Shown one piece after another: positions 1 through 10,804 of a DNA stretch of 64,000 nucleotides (the first letter of the stretch is position 1; every line of letters begins with the position of its first letter). Under the pieces are notes generated by a model. The model did no database searches. It saw only the letters and a program-made list of their open reading frames with translations, and was not told the DNA's origin. The stretch spans positions 30,901,770 to 30,965,769 of the forward strand of contig JAFMSR010000010.1 of the NCBI GenBank assembly GCA_022818135.1, given 5' to 3'. The translations under genes were made by a program, and so were the position numbers. The DNA comes from Saxidomus purpurata (taxonomy: Eukaryota; Mollusca; Bivalvia; Venerida; Veneridae).

Positions 1-648
1 GCTTTCATAAATATAAAACGTGTTGAAATATCTTTAGTTGTAAGAAAGTTACGGCCGTTACACAATACTACTAACAACGCAAAAGTATGGACTACCAGCT
101 TGTGCCCACCCGAGTGATATGTCTTATCAGTAGAAAAAATGGCGTTCAACTGCGTTTTGTTTGCAAACACGATCTCTCATTGGAACTTATTTAGTTCACG
201 AGATTACTTTACTTTGAAACATATTCAGTAAGTTTAGGCATTCAGTTTTCCCAAATGCAGAACTACGGCAAACTTAGAACATTCGCGAAAGGTTGCAAAA
301 TATCTTGTACAAGCTTATGTTAAAAGAAGAAATGTAATTTTTAAAAGATGAATGTATTATAACTTACTGTATTGATTTATATAATGAGTATTACTTTATT
401 AATTTTATTGAAGATTTACTTTATTGAGAACAGCTGAGACTATTGATTGAATTCTTCAATCGTTAATAAATAACAGGTATTCTTGAAACAAATTTAATAG
501 TACTCATGTACAGTATTGTATTTGTGTTAAGATAGATGTCATGATGAACTTACTTTTGTACTGTTGTTAAAAAACTCGATGAAATTATAACGTGATCTTA
601 CACCGAAACCAACAATTATCCTTAGACTATATAATTTCGCCGAGTGGG
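1..648. other. AT-rich non-coding DNA
   Basis: No convincing coding frame or named repeat is visible. A short phrase (AACGTGAT-TTACACCGAA) near 590-610 recurs at about 720 and, partly, at 2903, so part of this stretch belongs to a dispersed repeat. Confidence 0.4.
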
Positions 649-705
649 CACCAAAAGTGATATTTTCACGAGTGGCTGCGCCACTCGTGAAAATAACTTT
701 TGATG
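649..705. repeat. Hairpin (inverted repeat), about 25-bp arms
   Basis: CAAAAGTGATATTTTCACG and the following bases pair with CGTGAAAATAACTTTTG across a three-base TGC loop, with one or two mismatches. It is flanked by copies of the phrase TTCACGAGTGAAATT. The block 735-840 recurs in copy 1 intron 1 at 3935-4015 with small changes. Confidence 0.7.
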
Positions 706-1115
706 TTCACGAGTGAAATTAACGTGATATTACACCGAAGCCAACATTTTTTCTGTTTATTTTATGGTTAAAACTCTACTTTTATTGAGTTTGTTTCTAT
801 TATATATCGAAAATCGCGGGAAACGTCAAAGCTGTGGATTATCACTTTTATTTCACCGAGAAAACTCTATAATTCACTGCAAAACATAAAATAAATAAAC
901 TCATTCATCTCAGGACATCATACATTTCACTATGAAATTTATTTACAGGTGACATATAGGCCCATTGGACCGGGTGTTGTGTATATTGATTATTTATAGT
1001 AATAAGTATGTACTGTATAACCCATGTCACGTTAATAAACAATTTACTTACTTATACATTGCCAAGTGATAATCATTGAAATAATAATTGATGAGTTTGT
1101 TAATCATCGTCTACT

Positions 1116-1486
1116 TATGAAATAACATCCGTTCCAGCGTTGTTAGTCGTTTAATAAACAATGATTTGGAGTACTGATACGTAGTGATTAGCCACGAAGG
1201 CCGAAGGCCAGAGTGGTTTATATCTGCGCATCAGTACGACAAATTATTGTTTATTAAACGATAACAACGATGAAAAGGATGTTATTTCGATTCTAACATG
1301 ACCAGATATTACAAAAGGTGAATAAATGCAAAGCTTTATTTCCTACGCGAACGCTCATTTAACACCATGCGGCGCAATATGACGTCATGTTTACAGCATA
1401 TCGGTTCCCGCGTTGTATATGATTTAATATAACATAATTTTTCTACTCTTTGTATTTAGAGACAAAATCGTAAGTCATGTTAGAAT
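1116..1486. mobile_element. Palindrome-headed MITE, copy 1
   Basis: The first ~175 bp form an imperfect palindrome with ~80-bp arms (start GAAATAACATCC, end GGATGTTATTTC). It is followed by a ~200-bp tail bounded by ATTCTAACATGA (1290-1301) and its reverse complement TCATGTTAGAAT (1475-1486). Unit B lacks this and the next copy; its flanks (CATCTACTATAATT|AGGCTAAT) join directly. No coding capacity. Confidence 0.7.
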
Positions 1487-1824
1487 TATGAAATAACATC
1501 CGTTCCAGCGGAGTTAGTCGTTTAATAAACAATGATTTGGAGTACTGATACGCAGTAATTAGCCACGAAGGTCGAAGGCCTGAGTGGTTAATAACTGCGC
1601 ATCAGTACGACAAATTCTGTCATTTCGATTCTAACATGACCAGATTTTACAAAAGGTGAATAAATGCAAAGCTTTATTTTCTACGCGAACGCTCATTTAA
1701 CATCATGCGGCCCAATTTGACGTCATGTTTACAGCATATCGGTTCCCGCGTTGTTTATGGTTTAATATAACATAATTTTTCTACTCTTTGTATATAGAGA
1801 CAAAATCGTGAGTCATGTTAGAAT
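1487..1824. mobile_element. Palindrome-headed MITE, copy 2 (tandem)
   Basis: This is a direct tandem copy of the 1116-1486 element, again ending TCATGTTAGAAT. The right palindrome arm is shortened (the second TGTTTATTAAACG segment is missing), so the hairpin is incomplete. Confidence 0.7.
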
Positions 1825-2367
1825 AGTAGGCTAATTATTTTACGACTAACTGTAAATATTAGAACGGAATAACACAATTAGAACAAAAATCCAACCAAAA
1901 CCAGTCAATCCTGTTTTCAAGAGAATAATTATCTTTGTTTTATATGTCTTCGGTGTACCTTAAACAGACCAAAATATCGGTCGTAGAAAAAAAAACAGAT
2001 ACACGCTTTTTTAACATTACATACCGTTTTCAACATTGCATTAGATTTTGCTATCGACCGTATGCAATATTTAGTAAATCGATTACTCTACGTCGCTTTT
2101 AAAATCCCTTGGTAAACTGCCAGCTTGTAAAATGATAAAAATACGGACGGAATTGGTGTTAAACTAGTATTGAAATATCGAAGACAATGGCAGTCGCTGT
2201 TTTAGAAACTTTAAGCTGGAAGAAGTTGATTATTTTAGGATTCTTATTATTGTTCCTTTTGATATCATTCTTCCTGGTTGGAGGTTTAGTAGGTAAGTTT
2301 AAAATCAATAAGTATTCCTCGTAGTTGGTTAATCATAGGCAATTATGTTGGTGGGTATATGCACCGA

Positions 2368-2870
2368 GTCACAGTCACGAGTAATGACAGATTTTGTACT
2401 AAATGTGACACCAATTCTTTAGGTGACAAGTTTCATTACCTTTTTGATTGTAATTTCTTTACAAATAGCAGAAATAACTTTGTTCCTAAATATTACATAA
2501 ATCACCCAAATTCATTTAATCTAGAAAAACTTATGAATAGTCAGGCTGAAACAAAACTGACTAAATTGGCATTATTCTCTAAAATTATTATTTCAAAATT
2601 CAAATAATTTCATTCTCCATAATATACTTGAAATTACAAAATTTTCAAATTTTATTTCATATTTTTGAAACTTTTTTACAACTCTTTAGAAGTTAGTATT
2701 TATACTGGTAAGCATTATTAACTATGTGCCACTGTGTCTAGTCAAAAAAACAAAAATAATATCAAACAGGGAATTCTATTCTATTGTTTTACATTGTTTA
2801 TTGTTCATGTCAGCATCACATGCATGTAACATGCCATGATGAATAAAGAATTGAATTGAATTGAAATGAA
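2368..2870 (+). mobile_element. 5'-truncated LINE, 3' end only (copy 1 intron 1)
   Basis: A short frame (2359-2607) ends with the LINE C-terminal zinc-knuckle pattern C-x2-C, H, C (CTKC ... FHYLFDC). It closely resembles the 3' end of the minus-strand LINE at 10.55-16 kb. It is followed by an untranslated tail ending AATAAAG plus (AATTG)n near 2845-2870. Copy 2 intron 1 lacks it, so it entered after the duplication. Confidence 0.75.
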
Positions 2871-2879
2871 AATGAATAC

Positions 2880-4135
2880 CTCTGGTGTTCACGAGTGAAA
2901 TTTACGTGATATTACATCTGTGGTGGTTTTGGTCTATTTTATATCAACCAGACTCAGTTACCTCCTTTTATTATGAAAATTTAGCGCAAGATGATCTCTA
3001 TCATGTTGATTATTAAATTGTACAATATTATTGCACATATTTTCGTAAAAGGTACATGTAAGATCTTAATAACAAATATGAGTCGTTGGTTTTATTTAAA
3101 AGGTATTTATTTGGTGAATAAATTTACTATAGGCCTAATAAATTCTGATTTAATTATGGTCGTGGTCGAACCGCCTCCGTGGTCGAGTGGTCAGAGTCGC
3201 TGACTTGAGATCACTGTGACTTCTCATATATATATTGAAGTTCATGGGATTGCGCCCTGCTATCGAGCACGTCTCTTTATGTATGAAAATTGGCAGTTTC
3301 GTACGGTGGACCGGAATCTACGACTGGTTATACGTGGGTCCAGGAACGATTGCTAGGTAGACTGTCCGCCTGTTAAAATGACCAAGGTTGGAACGGGTGT
3401 TAAACAACAATAACAACAACTGGTCGTGGGCCTTCTTCCAGTACGTATTGTTTTTCTTGCATTGGTACAGGTAGCACTTTCCCGTCTTTGTCTATTACAA
3501 ACAATTCTCTCAGCATTTTCTCGAGAGTGCTAAGGGGAGGTTTCCTTGTTGGATCCCCGTATTAAGTAGGGCTGATAATTGTGTTGTGTTATTTCAATAA
3601 TTAAATTTTGTTTGTCATAAAACAGTTTGAATAAATATATAGGCTTTATATACATTAAAGATTGGAAACCGTGACTCAGCTTGGTTGTTTATTTGTCCAT
3701 AGATATTCCCAGAGTACGAATCTAGAGGCGGTAGCTGCACCGTTAAGTGACCTTGTATTGAGAGTTTAACTAAATATATGAATGTAACTCCCAGTACAGC
3801 TTTGGCTGCACTTGCACGATCTTGAGTCGAGCCTCAGGGTTGTATGCACTACATCTTATGGGATCGACTTGGGACGGAGCTATTCTCCTACATTAAGGGT
3901 TCGCGATTTAGAACGGCTACACATCGCTATCAACATTTTTTTTGTTTATTTTATGTTTAAAACTCTACTTTTGTTGACTTCGTTCCTATAAAATGTCGAA
4001 AACCACGGAAAACGTCACCAGAAAGCATAGCGCACATGACGAATATATCAATTTTATTTCACTGATATATTACAGTATTTCACTGAAAAGCATGAAATGA
4101 AAAAATCTTCTTTGTTTCATTTTTTTTTCAATTTT
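2880..4135. other. Copy-1-specific insertion block in intron 1
   Basis: Intron 1 is 2435 nt in copy 1 and 425 nt in copy 2. Homology resumes at GAGGGAGTGCAAATTATGAAC (from about 4149; 48260s in copy 2). The extra DNA holds a dispersed repeat fragment (2888-2930), a SINE (3168-3420), unassigned sequence (3421-3930) and a copy of the 735-840 block (3935-4015). Confidence 0.6.
3168..3420 (+). mobile_element. tRNA-derived SINE
   Basis: The head resembles a tRNA: the A-box-like GGTCGAGTGG starts at 3181 and a weak B-box-like GTTCATGGGATTG sits near 3240. The body has GGCAGTTTC, GGGTCCAGGAACG and GACTGTCCGCCTGTTAAAA, and the tail is an AAC/AAT-rich repeat. Body and tail recur at 44041-44157 (minus strand) and, worn, at 5190-5450. 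This is a retroelement rather than a tRNA gene: the acceptor stem is not closed and the body follows directly. Confidence 0.7.
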
Positions 4136-5189
4136 ATTTTATTACTTTGAGGGAGTGCAAATTATGAACCTGTAACTCGAGTTTCACAAATGCGTATGCG
4201 CTTATTACTCTTGTATATTGAAAAAGAGCCTTGAGTGGTTTTAGCTCTAGCCTTGTTGTCTTCGGATCTATTGTTTTTGGTACCCATTTTATGGACCTTA
4301 TATTTTAAAGTTGTCAATCCTCTGTGAAAAAAAAAACTGTCCAAAGACTATCCTGCTGACTTCTACAATTAAATTAAGGCTAAAATTTTGTACTGAAACA
4401 CCTAATTTTACAAATTTATGTAGAATGGCCTTTTTATAACCCAAAACACAACACAATTTTAAGATGGGGGTATTGTAGTGATTAATTGTCCCATAATTGG
4501 CTTGTCTTGTTATGACTGGTACAGACTGTCAGTATTCTAATTGCTGTTATCTTGGAGACTGATTAGACAGTGATACTTGTAGTTTTGGTTGTCTTTAGTG
4601 GTTATATTGTATAGGGGGGGGGGGGTTACTGGAATTGTGTCACTGTCGCGGGGCTTGGCTGGACATGACTGGTACAGTGTAATTCTATTCTGAGTAGTTT
4701 GTGACAATTTGTTATGTTTCATTTCAGCACCAAACCCTTCCAATGTTATACATGTACTTAGTACAAAATGTGTGAATAAGGGTGGAATTGGTAATAAGAA
4801 ATGGTTCATACCAAGAGGATCAGGACCAGAAAAATGCATCCAGTATGACAATCTGGATGGTCCAGAGATTGAGGATGACAGGGTCTCAGCTAACCAGGTA
4901 AATTGAAGATTGATAACAGCTCAGCGGCTAGCGTTAGCCAAGCCTGTGTAAGAGTTACATATGCATAATACAGGTGTTATGGACCCGTCTGCTATAGACT
5001 CTCATGCCTTTCAAGTTTATTTACAGAATTTGTCTAGTTAGTTGTATCAAGTATTTTACAGGAGGCAGTATGACAATGTATCATATTGTTAAATGCATAC
5101 ATGTATGACATAGCATGTGCCGGTAGTTAAAAAAGTTCCAGTGTGACATGAGACTATGTATGATAGATCCCAGCAAGTGAAATGAATGT

Positions 5190-5450
5190 TACTACGGAGT
5201 CAGAGAGAAGTCCAGAAGTGACTCGCTGATGTAGTCAAGTGATTAAGGTCGCAATATTTAAAATCAATTTAACATTCAGCTTAGTATGAAGATATATAGG
5301 TTTTACAGTCTTCGTATTATAAGAAATTTGGCAGTTTCTTATAGAGAATTGGGAGTCCATTACTGGTCCTTCCCAGGAATAATTGTAAGGTAACAGGCTG
5401 TAGATAACTGAATCATGAAACACTGTACAAAAGGTTGTTAAACAGTTTAG
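5190..5450 (+). mobile_element. Degraded copy of the tRNA-derived SINE (copy 1 intron 2)
   Basis: GTAGTCAAGTGATTAAGGTCGC is a worn A-box region. TTGGCAGTTTC, CTGGTCCTTCCCAGGAA and GGTTGTTAAAC match the 3168-3420 body in order. Many substitutions suggest an old insertion. Confidence 0.5.
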
Positions 5451-5620
5451 AACATTAACTTAATGACTAACAAATATTTGGTTATTTCATGTTCCTATAA
5501 TTTATTTCAAGAGTTGAAAATGTCAGATGAAGTGTTTTGATGTCAATGTATGTTTGTTCTACTTAAACATTGTACGCTTACTTGGAGTAAAAAAGAAACA
5601 TTTAAGAAGTAACTGAATGA

Positions 5621-5950
5621 TGTTACCTTTTGTAAAATAGATGTAAAAACCTGTTACAGCAAGAAAACATACATGTATTATTGACCAAATGAAACTTACA
5701 AAGAAACTCGTCACCACTTAAAATTGTGATTTACTTTTGATAAGTGGTTGCCATTGTACTATCTTATATTTCATGAGAACGCCCATCTAGTGTACCTTTT
5801 GTAGAATAGATGTAAAAACCTGTTACAGCAAACAAACATACATGAATTATTGACCAAATGAAACTTACAAAAAAACTCGTCACCACTTAAAATTGTGATT
5901 TTCCTATGATAAATGGTTGCCATGGTACTATATTATATTTGTTAATCAAG
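5621..5950. repeat. ~170-bp tandem duplication in copy 1 intron 2
   Basis: TACCTTTTGTAAAATAGATG through GCCATTGTACTATCTTATATTT occurs twice in a row (5621-5785 and 5791-5945) with about 90 % identity. Copy 2 has it once (about 50985-51130). Confidence 0.75.
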
Positions 5951-5999
5951 TATTGTAATTGCCTAACGATGCAGCTGACATATAATTTCTCATTTCAAG

Positions 6000-6117
6000 A
6001 TTGTGTTTTCATTCTGGAGCCTCTAGTAGAGATGGACGGCAATGATCAGTCGTTGGCAACAAACGATGATAGCTGTGCTCCAGCTTGAAATTATATATGA
6101 TGAAAAAGTTCAAGTGG
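6000..6117 (+). pseudogene. WLS: Disrupted exon 3 of Wntless copy 1
   Basis: Acceptor TTTCAAG and donor GGTATGT are intact. Compared with copy 2 exon 3 (51193-51316), about 6 nt are missing in three places (1, 1 and 4 nt), all within the first 50 nt. The net loss is a multiple of three, so the downstream frame is regained, but the shifted stretch contains tandem TAG codons at 6024-6029. The lost segment encodes the start of the luminal beta-rich domain. Confidence 0.85.
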
Positions 6118-8315
6118 GTATGTTGCATTTGGTAATGAGTTGCATACTCCCATATATGCTGTTTATGTTATGAGTTGTAATTTTATTTGGAAACCAAAAT
6201 TAACTGACCGTTGTCGCGCGAAAATGTACCTTCGGACATGTGTTACATTATTCGACAATAATTGAATGCAAACAACATAAAATTCACATTTTTGTCACCC
6301 ACTTTAAATGCAAAACCAATGTTAAAAACTGAAAGCCATTATATTTACCATCATAGAAACATACTAGTTGCTTCAAAATCATTCAAGACCATTACTATGG
6401 CAACAGCGATTCGAATTTTTTTTTTTTATTTTGCCTATTCCCTATGAAAAGAGCATATCTTGGAAAGACAACATGGACTATTTCACCAGATATGATATAT
6501 GGCAAAAGAGGATATAATGTTGCACAAATGTTGATGCTGTTAGGAAATGATTACTGCAATAATTTACTTCCCATGTAAATTGAAGTGAGTTTTGACGTCA
6601 GATTGTGGTATGTGATGTCATTTTTAGAATGAACAATGACGCCCTAAGTTTACTTTTTCAGAATGTTGTAATTTTGTATCTACTGGGCGTAGGTCACTGA
6701 AAATTTTCAATACTGGTAGAAAGTATTTTGTCCGAAGGCCCATTTTCCCGTGTCGCAGGTCAACTCCATTAGATATAATCAGGAACACAGTCATTTGGAA
6801 ATACCAAATTGATGATACCTTGTAAATTTACAGTCACTTCCAAGATTTAAACAGCATGGAAGTTACAATTTGAATAACAAGTCCACCTTTTGAAGTGATT
6901 ATTAGGTGTTGATCTTTTGTACAATTTGATTTTGAGTGGGACTCTATATTAAGCAGTTTCTTATTTCTATTTTTCAAAATGCATTATTTTGTAATTACGG
7001 TTGAATGCTAGGTACTAGTTGTATATATAGTTATTTTTAGAAGTGTGCTTTTTAAAATCTTCAAAATAATTATGTTGTTTTCTTTCTTTTATTTTCTTCT
7101 GTATCAAATCCTATCTTTTTTCTGCAGTTTATTGTCATACACTGAACTTGCTTTGAGAAGTTTACAATATAAAACAAGCTTACGCGCGGTTGTGGAATTA
7201 AGCCACACGGACATCAAAGTTTAGTCTCAACATATCATTAGTTCGTTTTTTTTTATTTCAGAGGAAGATGCTACTATTCAGTTTGATGCAAGGATAGGGT
7301 ACAGGAATAAAGATGAAGATGTTAATGATTGGAAGGAACTAGCAAGCTCTCTGGAAGAACGACAACTAAACTGTAGAATGGAAGGAAAGGTGTGTTAAAA
7401 TTATAACAATTTATTGTATTGGACTTATTGCTGACTTCGTTGCTGTACAATGAATTTATAATATCCAAAATAGCAGGAAATAAATTGAATTGTGAAATTA
7501 TGAGTAAAAGTGTAAATTGCCATTTATGTTTATGAGGGGTAGTCATGCAAATGTCAGTTTTATGTATACATGTACAGGATAATGCTGTTCTCTCCAATAT
7601 TTAAATGATCAGAAATTATATACATGTCGAAAATAGATGATTGCATTGTATATAATCAAAAATTATGTTATATAATACATGTGGTAGAAAATTACTACAT
7701 TTTATATACGTATGCAATAACAATAGTTTCAGTTACAGGATGAAAAAGTAGATACATGTACTCTGTCATACAAGGCATATGTGGACACTATTGGGCCCAA
7801 TGTTTATACGTTGTAATGTAGAACAATGTGTATAATATTTGCATTGTCAAAGACTGCATCCTCATTGTCAAAGACTGTATCACTCATGTATTTCAGAAAG
7901 AGAATGGTTATGCCTATAACTGTGATTTTCTGTCATTCTTTGAGCTTGGCAGCATCCACTATGACTACTACTTGATAAATCTCAAAGTACCAGTAGAACC
8001 ATACAAGGGTACCAACATGGGAATCGGAAAGTTAAGGGACATCACTATGCTTGTGAGTTTACATAGAGCTATAATTATTGATATATATCAAGCTTTGAAA
8101 GTAAAAGTTAGAAGTACTCCCAGCAAGCAACATAATCAACACAGTCAGTAACTCCAAACTACACACATGTACCCAGCAATGACAAGATATATTGTACCCA
8201 TTATCACGAACATAAATTAGACATACAGATGAACATATGGTTACTGACTTTGATGTTTGGTAAGCCACCTGATTTGATGGCAACATCAAATGGAAGTTTG
8301 AGAGTATAAATTTAG

Positions 8316-8720
8316 GGCCGTTGACTTGATCTACTTGCACTTCAGATTACTTGATCTACTTGCACTTCAGATTACTTGATCTACTTGCACTTCAGATTAC
8401 TTGATCTACTTGCACTTCAGATTACTTGATCTACTTGCACTTCATATTACTTGATCTACTTGCACTTCAGATTACTTGATCTACTTGCACTTCAGATTAC
8501 TTGATCTACTTGCTGAATGCACTTCAATTACTGATCTACTTGCACTCAGATTACTGATCTACTGCACTTCATTGATCTCGCACTTCAGATACGATCTACT
8601 GCACTCAATACTGATCCTGCACTTCAATTAGGATCTACTTGCACTTCATATTACTGACCTGCACTTCAATTACTGATCTACTTGTCCTTCACTATCTACT
8701 TGCACTTCAGATTAATCTTT
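8316..8720. repeat. 25-bp satellite array (TTGATCTACTTGCACTTCAGATTAC)n in copy 1 intron 5
   Basis: Unit is TTGATCTACTTGCACTTC plus AGATTAC. About eight near-perfect copies occupy 8321-8515. After that the array breaks into copies with many 1-3 base losses up to 8720. Copy 2 intron 5 has no such array. Confidence 0.9.
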
Positions 8721-10044
8721 GTCAGAGTGAGACCCAACTTATATTGTGAATGTCTTAACAGTGATACATATTGACAATTTATTTGATATTTTGATTAAAG
8801 ACATTTACAGATATATAGGTTGTCTGTCACAAAAAGTTAAATGGAGATTTAAAGGTATCCAAATGCCTTGGTTAGAAGAGTGCTACAGAGAAACAGACAC
8901 AAATGTGAAGATTGTGAATACAAAATGTTCTACCTATAATTATATCTGCCATAGTTTCTGGTCCATTCAGTATACTGTAGTTTGGAGTCCTACTTTTACT
9001 AAAGATGTTCTGTTTCTACAGGCGATACATCAGAATGGCGGTTTTACGAAGGTGTGGTTGCTTATCCAGACAGTCATGTTTCCAATGATACTGGTAGTGT
9101 TGATATGGTACTGGAGGAGGATTTCTCTGCTTACACGACCTGGCAACTTGCTGGAAAGGTACGAAAATACATGTAACCTTTAACAGGGTATTTAAACAAT
9201 AACAGTTATTAGTAAGGCATATGTGTAAGGGTGGGCAGGGTAATTTTTGTTTCAATCAAAAAACATCTGCCAGCCGGAATATTAACATCAAACTATAATT
9301 ATAAAGAAAGACTAATTGAGATATTTTAGTAAGGAAAAACTGAATGTTTATCTTTTACTTTCTTTGAAATTACGTACTGGACAAAGTTTCTTGAAATTCC
9401 TTGTATCGGACTGGTAGAAAAAAAACCTGCCACGAACTAAGTACATGACTTTTGTCATCTAGCAAACCACAAAATAAGTCATTCAGTTATTATAAAGTAA
9501 TTTCAAAGACACTGTTACATTTTTTGAGGTATTTCTGAACAGGAAGTGAAACCAGTGTGACCTATCATAAATAGCACATTGAAGGTTTTACCATTTACAG
9601 ACACTAGTATTTATTTATCAGGTGAGGAAAAAATGACATGTACAATGTATTTTGGTTTCAGAACACTGTTTTCTCTGGGTGTTGCCATGTCAGTTTTAAA
9701 TTGTAAGTATGGCTATAATATGTTTAGCTCCATCTTTCTTCTTCTGTTATTATAAGGGTTATTTGTTCGCTATTTTTTTTCAAAATGAAACCGATCGCGG
9801 TTTATTGAATTCGTGCATTTTTGCAAAACGCGAATTGTAATTTTCGCGGAAGTACGTACTTTTAAAAAGTGTTCTTGTTTGAGTATGGGATTCCCCAAAT
9901 TCCGCAATTTAAGCCAAAATAGACATCAAATCGGGACATCAATCACTGATACTCAAACGCTATTGTATTGTTTTTTAAAGTTTTATCTTTGTTTTATCGT
10001 TGATACCGGATAATCCATATAACCAACGCCCCCAGAAGAGTTTA

Positions 10045-10235
10045 ATTATTTAAGGTTTTGGGAGATAGTGCAAGATACAAAACGTGTCCCGTTCCATAGG
10101 CACCTTTGGTTCTTTAACATGCCCGGCGTACATCACCGATACATGGGACCTCGGTTTTTAGGTCTCATCCGAAAGACCATTACTTATGTTAGTGGAAGAG
10201 CGGGGAATCGAACCTTAGCAAACGCATCAAATACA
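10045..10235. repeat. Dispersed repeat fragment (unclassified)
   Basis: The phrases CACCGATACATGGGACC, TTTTAGGTCTCATCCGAAAG and GGGGAATCGAACC are of a kind I recall as widely dispersed in molluscan genomes. The last resembles a reversed tRNA B box. No coding frame is evident. The class is not certain. Confidence 0.4.
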
Positions 10236-10804
10236 TGTACTTACATTTTATACTAGTACACTGTTGAAAACGCCGAAGGGTTATTATGATTGAAGGGTAA
10301 TTTTCAAATTAGTGGATATATCGGATTTGAGAATCAACAGTAAAATAATGTCATAACCAGTGGGTAGTTAAATTAGCTCTTTTGTTATACTGTCAAAACG
10401 AACTGAAATGAAGTCATTCCAGCTGGCTGAAATGTAAACACATGTTTTGTGTAAAACTGTCAAAATCCTTTGTTATCGGAGACTTTGATTGTGCGGATTA
10501 ATTGTAAGTTATACAATACCCTTTTATGCGTGTTTGCTACTCTAAATACAGTGTCCAAATATCTTTATTCACTCAAGACATGTAAACATGACAACATGAG
10601 GTATAAAGAACATAGTAATACGAGGCATAGTCAATACTAATGGAAATAATCTAACACAATTAAATATCGGAAGATAGTAGAAACAATTTACTATATAACC
10701 AAAGTACATAAACTTCTACATACATATTTAAAAAGATTACCGTTCTATTCTTCTATTCTGTGGGAGAAAAACCAATTCAAAGTACAGACAGAGTATATGT
10801 ATAT

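Noticed and set aside
3168..3250. tRNA gene
   Set aside because: Only the A box is good; there is no closed acceptor stem and the sequence continues into a SINE body shared with other copies.
7322..8340. Minus-strand frames of 91 and 93 codons
   Set aside because: They are antisense shadows over Wntless exons 4-5 and introns with no protein features.
8316..8720. CRISPR-like array
   Set aside because: The 25-bp units are contiguous with no spacers, in a eukaryotic intron; it is a satellite.
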